Made by a program: the position numbers and the translations under genes. The notes beneath the pieces were generated by a model that was not told where the DNA came from, did not search any database, and saw only the letters and a program-made list of their open reading frames with translations. Positions 31,884 through 42,128 of a stretch of DNA of 64,000 nt are shown here, in pieces (positions within the stretch are counted from its first letter, which is position 1; each line of letters begins with the position of its first letter). The stretch covers positions 246,517 to 310,516 of the forward strand of contig ML769414.1 of NCBI GenBank assembly GCA_009733575.1, given 5' to 3'. The stretch comes from Gymnopus androsaceus JB14 (lineage: Eukaryota > Basidiomycota > Agaricomycetes > Agaricales > Omphalotaceae).

Positions 31884-33078
31884 CAAGGAAGAGGTGTTGT
31901 AAGGAACAAAAGGATGAAGTCAGATGCTTGCAGGAGCTGGAACAATGGCAACTGCTCCAGAATGGATTGCTGCTACAAGCATGTCTACATCAACTGTGGA
32001 TCAGACAAGCACATTGACACAAAACGCCCCAGCAAGGAACACCAATTGACCTGAGCTAGCAGCTGGATCATTCTTATCCAATCTGGTGCAAGTAGCTTGG
32101 GGGGAGAGGTGTAGTAGGAGTTGGGGGTGAAGTGGAAGGGAAGATGGAGGTGAAAGAGTGCAGTGATGTAAGTTTCATGCCCAGGTACAGGAGGGGCTTT
32201 GGTTGGAACTTTAAATTCCACTCAAGTTGCAACAACATGATACTGCTGAAGGAGGGATACACAGATTAAAATCAAATTCAAATAGCAAATTTCATGAGAA
32301 TTTCTTTTGAGTTTTTGGTCCTGGACCAGCAATAATAACGAATAGACTGACATGAGGTTCTGGGATCAAGAAAGGCAAATCAATTACCATTCCAATCTAC
32401 ACAGTGAACAGAGACAGGAAAATTTGGGGAGAGGATGCAGCTGAGTTCAAGTATGTAGTGCATACCTACTACTACTTGGGACTTTCATTTTCCCTCATTG
32501 TTTGTTATTCCACTTTCCAGACCTGAAAGGTGGCAAAAACTGCCTGAAGCAGTGAAAGATGTTCCCAGTGTATGGGGAAACATGATGACCCTAGGTGGCA
32601 GTTGAGCCTGCATTTGATGGAGGTTCTCCTTGATTGAGTGAGTACTTCTACCACTCTATACACATATGTAACAACCCATGTCATAGGATGAAAGTTCTCC
32701 TCTTCACACTTGTCCACACATCCAAATTCAAACTGGCTGTTTCCCAGGAGGAGGTGTTAGTGTTGAAAACAGGGGTTGTCTTGCAGCCTATAGTTAAGGG
32801 TATTGCAAAGCTACCATTAGTTATCTCTCTGATCAAGGATAGTTAGAACATCAAGGCTCCAAGGCATCAGGAAAAATGGTCTGGGCCCAGGGCTGACTTT
32901 GGGCTGATCCACAATGACCTAAAGAGACTTAAGGGAACCTAAGGATGCCTAGGTTGCCTAGACTGCCTCAATTTCTTTGAGGTCACCTAGGTTGCCTAGG
33001 ATTTAGGGATAAACCTTGGGAATTTGAGGCAACCTGAGTAAACCTGAGGAGCCTGAGGTAACCTGAGATAGCCTAAGG
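31884..33078. repeat. CpG-depleted old repeat DNA
   Basis: No intact gene was recognised. From 32341 to 33087 there is not one CG dinucleotide in 747 bases, while TG and CA are abundant. This is the pattern left by deamination of methylated cytosines in old repeats. A minus-strand frame at 31985-32221 is Pro-rich but unrecognised. The last part (about 32917-33078) is a degenerate short repeat. Confidence 0.6.
32917..33078. repeat. Degenerate minisatellite, left part
   Basis: The sequence is built from imperfect copies of about 10-11 bases on the theme CCTAGGTTGC / AACCTGAGGT. It continues at 35358-35433 with the same theme (CCTAAGGTGG, AGCCTAGGTT), so the two parts were one tract before the hAT element landed in it. 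Confidence 0.7.
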
Positions 33079-35357
33079 TAGTGTTGCCGCAGCTCGGCTA
33101 GCTGGTAGCTGGCTCGTCAAGCTGCAGCTTGTGTGACTAGCTGGCCTCTGAGCTGAAGTAAGCCGGCTCTCCAGCTGGTGGCTTGGCTGTGGAGCTGGCT
33201 TACAGCCAGCTCCTCCATCATATTTGAAAAGATGTGGTTTTCCGCGACCGCCATCTCACATCCATTCATCAACCAGCATCAACCTTTGTTTTGTCAAAGT
33301 GAACCTTCTTATCATTATTTCGAGAGTAACAATGACTGCAGAGGACTCGGATGCAAGATTTGGACAATCAGCTCAAATACAAATGCAAGTGTGAGCAAGG
33401 ACTGAGTAGTTACGGAGTGTTAAAGGTACAGGTCCAAATTAAAATTTTTGTTTATCCAGTCAATTAAACAATGCTCTTACAGCTACATCTCTGCTCTTTT
33501 TGCAAGCACCAAAAATTGTCAAACTCAAAAACCGACTGGCCTGTCAGCAATGATGGTATTCTGGACATCTTTTCATGTTTGCCATCGATGGACTGTTAAC
33601 TGCAGACTGCTCAAACAACTCACAAATCCTTTCTATGAAATCCCTTGTCATATATTTGGGTCTATGGGAGGTGGCCTGTGGGATTCAAAAGCCAAACTCG
33701 CCACTACTAATGATACGTCCCATTTGTAAGCGAGTCTAGCAACCCCATTCTACAGAAAGCGGAGGAGTGAAGCTCCACCCAGTGTGTGACTCGACAAAGT
33801 TTGGGAGATACGGAAGCGAGAAAGGGAAAAAGAAAGCCGCCGTGGTCACTGCTTCTTGCTTTTTTTACGGCTTACATGTGGTACAGTTATGACCACCTTA
33901 TTTTCCACAATATCATATATAACCTATGCACAGCAAACATGTTATCTCTTGAACAGTAATACGTAGTATCAGGTATCCCAAGCACGACTGTCTAAATTCA
34001 CCAAATTTAATGCACTTCCAATGAGTCCTGTTTGTTCATTCAATTCATCCGAGCAATGCTTCCAGTCACTCTGTCAATCGAAATTGGAACTTAGGTATTT
34101 TTTGTAGACTGATCATTATTACAATATAAAACTGTCAACCTTGAATTCTACTTTGAATGGGTAGATTTCGTAGACACACTGCCTGATGCCCACGAACCGT
34201 ATTTCACGAACTAATGATGACCTTCCGAGCCTAACAATGTGAGCACATTGAATGAAGAACAGCGGTGACTGGCACTTACAAGACTTGATGAATATGCCTG
34301 GCAAATGACCCAGGCTCGTTCCAAAGCAAATCCAAAGACAGGAAGGGCAGGCTCAAAGAGAGGTAGGTGCCATGTAATAAAATTGAGGTGCTTGGAGATG
34401 ATGTCCTTGCAATCATCCATGACAGGAGATAATGGTGAATATAGTGCTTGAGCACTTCTTTAATTCGAAGAGATTGGAAGGAGCGCTGAGGGAAAAAAAG
34501 GATAAGCGGATGCAGGTCATTAGTGATAGAAGTAATATGCACCATTTCAAAATGAAAAGAAACGCTTTGCACTTGAGCTGACCTCGATGGAAAAGTGCGT
34601 CATAGCAGGGTGGTGCTCCCAGTCACTGGTAAAGCTCTTGTAAAATGAGGGGTTATGACATCCAGATGGGTTTAGTTGAGCTCCACATTCAACTTCCTTG
34701 AGCTTCACAATGTGCTTGATCTTCTTCTCAAGGTATTCACACTGGTCTTCCTTGAGGTAAAGACAGATCTCAGTACCACAGCTAAGAAGAGGGTTGATGG
34801 TGTCCTGAGTGATGATGTACAGTACTGCCAGCAGTAGACTTGTAGATGCACTGCTCATTGTTGTCGGGTTTGGAGATAACTTGCCTGCACCCAGTCGACG
34901 TAGGAACCAACACCGAATTGACCAATCATAGAGATATCAGCACTAGATCACAAGGTTTCCATGGAGCCCAAGAATCATAGAAAAAATGAATGAGAAACAA
35001 GAATGGAAGAAAACCACCAACCAACCTTGCAAAATTTGCATTACTACAAAGGTCGACGCGTGCTCAACCTTCCTCCATCCTCCGCTATTGTTCCATTTTC
35101 TGCTAGACCTGCTCGAAGTGCTTGCGTGACCGGTGACTGAGGTTTTGCTAGGGTATTTGAAGATGTTGTAGGAAGAGTTTCGTGTATATCAACAAGGAGC
35201 AGGTTGAAAAATTGAAAAATTGTGAAATTCCCAGGAGCCGGCACTTGAGCCTGGGAAGCTGGCTTATACGATTATTGTCGGCTTTGGCTCGGCTCGGCTT
35301 GAGAATCAGCTCATAGCCGGCTACGAGCTGGTTTTTGCTCAAGCCGCGGCAACACTA
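33079..35357. mobile_element. hAT-type non-autonomous element carrying an HSP90 fragment
   Basis: The ends are perfect 12-bp inverted repeats, TAGTGTTGCCGC at 33079-33090 and its complement at 35346-35357. The flanks are a perfect 8-bp direct repeat GCCTAAGG at 33071-33078 and 35358-35365, the duplication length of hAT elements. Subterminal regions are rich in AGCTGGCT/AGCCGGCT motifs in both orientations. No hAT transposase (BED finger, dimerisation domain) could be read in either strand, so the 2,279-bp element is probably mobilised in trans. On the minus strand at about 34376-34970 it contains a broken piece of an HSP90 gene. Confidence 0.9.
34376..34970 (-). pseudogene. HSP90 chaperone fragment captured inside a hAT element
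   Basis: Read in order on the minus strand, segments match the HSP90 N-terminal and early middle domains: SSADISMIGQFGVG (ATP-lid region), QVISKPDNNEQCIYKSTAG, GTEICLYLKEDQCEYLEKKI, NPSFYKSFTSDWEHHPAMTH, HFSIE then QLKCKAFLF, APSNLFELKKCSS, and MDDCKDIISKHLNF. These occur in family order but in several frames, with an in-frame TGA just before SSADIS, shifts after AGSTV, after HFSIE and before MDDCKD, and missing sequence in the linker. It cannot make an HSP90. It is confined within the TIRs, so it was most likely captured from a host HSP90 gene. Confidence 0.88.
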
Positions 35358-35433
35358 GCCTAAGGTGGCCTGGGGTAGCCTGGAAGACCCAAGGTGACCA
35401 GGGTAGCCTAGGTTCCCTAGGTTATTGTAGATT
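35358..35433. repeat. Degenerate minisatellite, right part
   Basis: Continuation of the short CCTAGG/AGGTNNCCT-like repeat seen at 32917-33078, separated from it by the hAT insertion. Confidence 0.65.
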
Positions 35434-35886
35434 CAACCCATTTTTGCTGATGAAGCACTCCACTTACTTATTTATGTGTATTAATGTGATACCGAAATTA
35501 GAACCAAGTCCATCTGTGAATAGCAAAGCTGAATATTGAATACATTTTGGAGGTATATATTGTGTTTACGGTGATTGCTGGATGTCCATCCCTCTTTCAG
35601 ATAACTCATTACTGCTTACTGTAAAATGTTCCAGTGGATGACATTCAATTTTCACCTGGCTAGTGCAGTGCAGAAATATAGTCAAATACTCCGCTATTTA
35701 TACACCCGAGTTGCTTACCACACCGTCAACAGTAGTGATGCGATTTCTGGTTATAATGATTGGCTGAAGCGCTCTTGGGACTGACCAAGTTCAAGATCAT
35801 CGGCAAATCGAAATAATTGAGAAGTATTCACCTTTGACTGTATCACCAGATTCTTCGTGTTCATCCTAAATGTAAGTAAAATTTGA
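35434..35886. other. Intergenic region, nothing recognised
   Basis: AT-rich DNA between the repeat region and the DUF6534 gene; no gene was identified. Confidence 0.4.
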
Positions 35887-37928
35887 TCAGTCGTCGAACA
35901 ACGACCGATGTTCTATCAGTGAACGCACCGGATCCATGCTAGGAGCCGACTCGGATATCTGTGTAAGTCTGAAATCGGCTTCGGAGGTTGAATCACCGCT
36001 CGAGTGGAGTACGAAACTAGTCCCTCTGACTATAGAGGGTCCACTTTGTCGCACCATTCGACCAACCTCTGAATCTGTAATCGTCCTGTCGAGCCTCCTC
36101 CGTAGAGAAGAGCGAGCGTTGAGCCTGTAAAAAATTGCGCACCGAAAATTAGCATGCATGACTCTATAGTAGAGATTTGCGGATTGCCCCTTACATTGCA
36201 GCTATAATTATAGATCGTAATAAACCTCACTGTTTAATGAGAATAAATTGGCGAAAAGACTAACCCATGGTAATGAAGTATAATTTGCTCAACGACATAT
36301 GAAACGCAACCCTACATTATCCTAGGTCAGAAAACCTGAACGCCTCTTAACGAACGATATCCATAATACATACCAAGTCAGCTTCTCCGGTTGCGCCACA
36401 TACACAATCAAGGACAAAACTTGCACGATGGTTAAAAGGATACCCCGCGTAACCGTATATGTGTAAAGCTTGTGGAGTATACCATCGGTCCTAGGATCGA
36501 GTAGAATAAGTAGGGATGTCAGATCTTGAGTTATGACTTCAAGTTCAACTGAATTTACCTTTGCACACCTGTCCGCGACATCGAAAGTGACCATGCTAGA
36601 GCTAAAGTCGCCACCACTTCACAGATCGTCGAAACGCCGTTCTCGGTGGCAACAATGATCTACATACAGATTATCTGGATGAGACAATTCACTGTTTATT
36701 TTATGCGGCTACTGGCTCACCTCATTATCCTTCGAAGTAAATCCTAGGCTTGCAAACAACGCTGGTCGGAAGGATAAAGTCACTGATACTGGAACCAAAC
36801 GAAACATTCAATACTTGGGCAGAGAACTTGAAAAGGCGACCTACGAATGCTAATGACTAGAACAAAGGAAGCATCAGCCCGGCAACAAGGATCCAAGGTG
36901 TTACTGACGGAGAGCTACTACGTTTGTGGCGATCTAAAGAGAATATCAACTGTTATGAGAACAGCCCGAACCGAAAGATCGTATACATACAATAAACACT
37001 AAAATGCTCCAATGAACCCTCTTAACTGCGGCACACCATTCGACGATCAGCATTCACAGAGTATGTAATCCGAGGCTACGGTACCAAAAAGACTCACGTA
37101 GATATACACGAGAGGCAAGATATAGGTCCACCCTAGAATATGCGGTTACAAAGTATTCACACTGCTTTAAAACGCTAAAAACTCCACTTACACGAAAACA
37201 ATGAGCGCTGTGAATAATATCTCAAGTATGAGAAATCTGGAAAACAGATTTAGATTAGGAAGTGGAACCCGGGCGCCGATAGCATAGTTTAGGAAAGAAA
37301 GAACATACGTTTCGGGAGTAGTGAAAATGTCCAAATCGCCAAAGTTAGATACCTGCAAGCAACAAAGAAAGCACCTTTCAAGTTGGGGAAACACATGCCT
37401 GTCAAGCGACTCTTACCAAGTAAAAATGCAATAGACCGACGTCGAAGTATGTCGTGAAGAAATCCATGAGGCTGGACAGTGTGTACATATCATGTTTTTG
37501 TTCGTCGACCAAACAAAGGGTGAGACGTACAATAAGGAAATCACCTGTCATCGCCATCGAAGTTCAATGTTTCAGAACGAGCAATTAGTACAAGCACTAG
37601 ATAATACGGCATCTTGCTCACCAATGTACGAAAGTACCATCTGTCACGGTTCGTATTGATATACGTCCATACTTGAACGATTGATATTCCGAACAACCTG
37701 AAAATAGAGGACGTCCGGGTGATGTACACCAATAGGTATACTAGAAAACTCACCCGGTAGAGATAATAACGCCTTTCAACAGATGATGCAATTTCAGCAC
37801 AAAATCTGGGCAAAAGTGCACCCGAGCATGAAGTTTACCCACCGTAAAAGAAAGCGTCAAAAGTCGAAGAAAGATTAAAGCCCGTGGGTGGCATAGATGA
37901 GCCTGTTGTGCTTGTATCGTTCGACATG
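35887..37928 (-). CDS. DUF6534 family seven-helix membrane protein
   Basis: This is a multi-exon gene for a polytopic membrane protein of the DUF6534 family, common and expanded in mushrooms and of unknown function. The ATG is at 37926-37928. The N-terminus reads MSNDTSTTGSSMPPTGFNLS, then a first helix region (FFYGG). Further exons give WTYINTNRDRWYFRTLVSK and MPYYLVLVLIARSETLNFD, the RTDGILHKLYTYTVTRGILL block before a late helix (VQVLSLIVYVAQP), and a cytosolic tail with LNARSSLRRRLDR ending LFDD at 35887. These are family signatures: Lys/Arg-Asp-Arg-Trp-Tyr after helix 2, Arg-Thr-Asp before helix 6 and Leu-Asn-Ala-Arg after helix 7. Not every exon boundary was resolved, and a lesion in the middle exons cannot be excluded. 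Confidence 0.8.
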
Positions 37929-39200
37929 TGGGGTGTCAAGAATCAGGACGAGTGGGTTCTCCAATGGATTTTGAAGTTTTAAGTAACGACGAGGATCCAG
38001 AAATACACACTGCACGTGTAATATGTAGTGGGTAACGTCTGCCCGTATGCTTGGAACACTTCCTCGGTAGAATATCAGATAGACTCATAGGGTTGGGTAC
38101 TGGAAAACGTCCGCATATTATATGTATTCATATCATGGAGTCTTGACGAGATTGGCAAGATGTTCCTGGACACCGAAGAAAGACGGTGCAAAAATATCTT
38201 TGAACAATTGCAACGGATCGTAGAAGCCTAGCCATGTGTCTATTAGAATATCGTCGGATGAGAGTTCAAGTAGTTCATTCACTTCACTTCTGCCGCAGTA
38301 TGTGCATATGCGGCAGTCTTTTGGCAGGCTTTTGAAGCCAATTCTATGACGATGCCAGGAAAAAAAAAATCTTATCGGTCATCCGTGACCTTCCAACCCG
38401 TCCCCGGTCAACATCGCGTGAGACGAAAAGGACTCAACTTTCAAGGAAGGAAGAGAAGCCTCGGGTCAAGAGAAGCCTAGGCTCACGCGCGGTGGCACAA
38501 CTAGAATGGCAGTTTCTGCCAATAGCCATTTCCGAGGTCTTGTCTCCATGTCTGCAGATCTTAGGCTTTAAAGGAACGAATAACCGATCTGGGAATATAA
38601 AACTTGAACGAACTTGAGGATGCGACGGACTTGGCAGGTCTGGGAAAGATAGACGTTAATAGAAAGCTGGAAGAGCAGGCTCGTTGATTTCTAGGAAATT
38701 AGATGAGTCCCGACGTCTTACTGACAGCAAGCATTGATCATTGAAAGGAACTCGATAGAAAAATGAGGGAGGAAGTTCGGATTGAACGAAGGAACAAACT
38801 CGGGGGCTCGGGGCTGGGATTCTGGTTAGCGGAAGTCTCGAGACCTATGCAACGAGTCATAACAACGTATTCTTCTATGATCGAGGAAGTCCAGGAAGGT
38901 TCTACAGAGCAAGTACCCTAAGTATGGGTACCAAAGCTCTCCGCTTGATCCAAATCCAATATCCGACTAGCACATCTCCGTCGATAATATGTATAGCTGA
39001 CCCCCGAATCCATGGCCGCACCAATTCCCTGGTGACACCGTGGCAGGAGCAGTTGCCATACTCTATATAGGCCCAGCGGACCTCGCTCCTCCTTCCTCTC
39101 CAGGACCCTCAGCTTCTACGTCACGCTCTATACCTCGGAATAGAGCGCGGTTGGTTGGTTGGTGCGCTGGCCCTCCTCAGCTGTTAAGCTTCGACTGATT
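37929..39200. other. Intergenic region, nothing recognised
   Basis: No open frame with recognisable features was found; no repeat or RNA gene was identified. Confidence 0.4.
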
Positions 39201-41249
39201 TTATAGTCCAGAGAGGTCTTGGCTTTCGTTTTTGCTTTCTTCAAGCCTGACCCGATGATGAAACAATTTTGTCCATTCGTCGAATACGGATGGGAGACAC
39301 CCTATATGCATGAGAGATAATGGATTAGAAAGTAGGAGGGATAAAAATGAATGGCCAGTCAAAAGTACCCCGCTCGAGTCTCGGAAAAACGAAGGAACAT
39401 GAAGAGACCAGCGAACAGATGAAAGTAAAAGAAAACTCGGTAACGAACACATGGGAAAAAATCAAAAAGATGGAAACTCACAATGTAAACAATCCTTTCC
39501 AGGCTGCTCATGTGCGTCCGGACGCTGGAGACTCATGTCCCATATGTCAAAGTAGTACCATTTTGCGCCGGTCAACTGGCCTTGCTCGGCCTCCATCCCC
39601 TCCGAAATATCATATGTACCTCCCTGCCTCTCCATCCCCTCAATCTTCCTCCTCCAAATCCCATTATGCACCTCAAACAAATCCCAATCCCATCTAATTC
39701 GCGCTTTCTTATCTCCCGGATTCGTGCCCATGTCCTGTAACCGTTGGACGAGATTCTGTTCGTAGAAGAGCGCGGAGGAGATGTTTTGGTATGGGGTGGG
39801 GAAGTTGAATTTGAAGGTAGATTTGGATTTGGATTCAGGCTCGGGCTCTGGTTTGGTCTCGGACAGAGGGGAATCCGAAGAAGGATTGGAATGGGAGGAG
39901 GGTACCTCGTATTCATATTCGTACTCGGATTCGGATTGGGGAATTTGGGAGATGTTGCACTGGGGATGACCGGGGGCCGTGGAACGGTAATAGATGGACG
40001 TGCGAGAAAACGGTGAGAGACGGGCGATGACGAGGTCGATCTATACTAGCGTTTTAGTGGGACACTGAGACAGAGGGAAAAGGCACATACCATATTCGTA
40101 TACGTGTCTGTTACCAAGAGACGTTCTTCTGCATCTGTAGGAGCTCGCAGCATGGAAAGTTCATGGCTTGACCACTGAAGAGAGGTCAATTAAGCAATTC
40201 GTTGCTCGAAGAAATAGAAAGACTTACATGAGCCCCGGTATTAATCATGATCAATGTATCTTCTCCGACCGCTTCCTCCTCTCCATCTCTCGGCATAGTC
40301 AACCACTTTAAATGATCCTCCCACTTATCTACCCGTCTCCATTTATGATTCCAATTAAACCCCTCCATGGTATTTTTCTTCGTAATCTCCAATATCTCCT
40401 CCTCACTTAAGAGCATATGATCTTCAAAAAGCGTGAAAAACGGTCTCTCCATGCGCGATTGGGGCACGCCGGCTTTGGCTTGGAGGATTTTAGTCATGGC
40501 TGAGGATTTGGACAAGACGAATTGCTCGACGTTGGGGTGATCTGCGAGCGGTAGGTGTTTTGGGTTGGAGTCAAACGTGATGTTGAGATGTCGGAAGGTA
40601 TAGTAGATTGCATGCCAGTGCTGTCGCGTTATTGAATCTAGGTGTCGCCTTGTAAGTAAGCAGATACGGTGATAGTAAGCCGCTTACCCCCAATAAGCAC
40701 GAGCCCACCAGGACTCTTCAATAAACGCACCACGAATTCCACTGGATCGTAGTCAAGCAATAACCCTCTATCCGGAGCCCATTCCCAGTTCAAGGATTCT
40801 ATAAACCTCTCCCCTTCCAATTTTTTCTTCTCCTCGCGCTCAGCGTCGCTCTCTTCTTCCTCGTCGAATTCCCTCCCGGTCACTGGATCATAAATAACAG
40901 GGCATTTCTCCCAAGGCGGATGCCAGAGGTTGGCGTAGACAGATTGAACTTGGGACAGGGAGGTGAAGGGACCTGGACCACTGGGATTGGACGTTCGGAA
41001 AACCCACTTTCCAGTGGAGCATTCGTTTGGTTGACAGAGAACTGGGAGGGGCGGGGGTGGCGGGACTGGGACTGGGATTGGGACCGGGCCCGTTTCCTCC
41101 ACATCGACATAAGTAGTATGAGGATACCCTATGCCTTTGGGGTATTCATGCAATGAGTATTGCTTTTCCACATTGAACCACTGATGAACGGAGAGGATGA
41201 TGGAAATAAAAACTAGGAGGTAGATAGCTCGTAGCCTCGACTGTTGCAT
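39201..41249 (-). CDS. TBL/PC-esterase-like SGNH-fold protein, type II membrane
   Basis: The likely role is acylation or deacylation of a glycan in the Golgi, as in TBL and Cas1p-like proteins. The ATG is at 41247-41249. Residues 8-22 (IYLLVFISIILSVHQ) form a signal anchor, followed by a Pro-rich stem. The catalytic blocks are present: LLKSPGGLVLIGDSITRQHW (the GDS motif; the intron removes 'GTAAGC...CCTAG' exactly after GATTGG's G) and, after several exons, KDCLHWCLPSVFDEW, the DxxH motif, formed by splicing between about 39505 and 39311. The stop is at 39201-39203. A low-complexity segment of Glu-Tyr and Ser/Pro/Glu repeats is inserted near 39760-39930. All key residues are present. Transferase versus esterase activity cannot be told from sequence. 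Confidence 0.82.
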
Positions 41250-42128
41250 CGAGTAGTGGTGGTTTAGGGAGAGAGAGAGAGTCTAGATGCATATCGCGGC
41301 CAACATGTTCCGCTACCTTGACGAACGACAAATCGACAAGTGATTAATTGCTATGTGATCGGAGCCGGTAGGCTACCCATTTTCGCCGTGAATTTTCAAC
41401 ACTATTTTCAACACCAGCCCGCTTCAATTCAAACAAAGTCGCAGCTCTGAAAATCAAGGCTCTTCGTAATAGGCACAAGTCAACGCAGAACGGGCAAATT
41501 CAACTTGACACTAGGTATTGTACCTTTGTGCGGCAAGAAATGGTAGCTACAGTAACTTTCAAAAGCCGCAAGTGATGTAAAATGTTGAATCCAGTGGAAT
41601 TGAGTAGTTCAGGCTGGTCGTTCAAGAGATTCTGTCCATTGTTGAGTGAAGAAATCAGGCACGTTCCGGGCGCCTATTGATTGTTCGGCCTTTCTTGAAA
41701 GTTGACAACATGCCCTCATTCATCCACTTCAAACTTCAAAGATCTAGAAGCCATCACTTGTTGAGGATCTCGTGGTCACGCCGTTTACTGAGTAAATTAC
41801 TGCTTCGTCTCCACCAATGCGAGTCCAATCCAAGCTGTCATTCTCAAAACCTTCGTTTCCTTTGATACCATATTGCTAGGTTGGCTCCTCAACTTCTATG
41901 CCGACTTGTCGACGTCTGGTTTTGAGAATCGCTCGCGTTTCTTCTCAGTCTGTGACGTGACTAGAGAAGATGCGGACCGGTTAGGACCAGTTGTGTTGGC
42001 GGATGGGAGATCGCATTCTCCGTCCTTGGCTGTAAGCTAATGACGCTAATTATATACACTTCCCATGGGGTTAGAATTCACTCATATTCACATAAAAACT
42101 TCAAACACTATTATTGACCCATAGTAAC
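41250..42128. other. Divergent promoter region
   Basis: Shared upstream region of the TBL-like gene (minus) and the FMO-like gene (plus). No other gene was recognised. Confidence 0.4.

Noticed and set aside
31894..32480. Possible LTR beginning TGTTGTAAGG.
   Set aside because: No matching second copy, primer-binding site or polyprotein was found in the window.
33178..33729. Plus-strand frames in the hAT element considered as transposase exons.
   Set aside because: No catalytic or dimerisation motif of hAT transposases was recognised in any frame.
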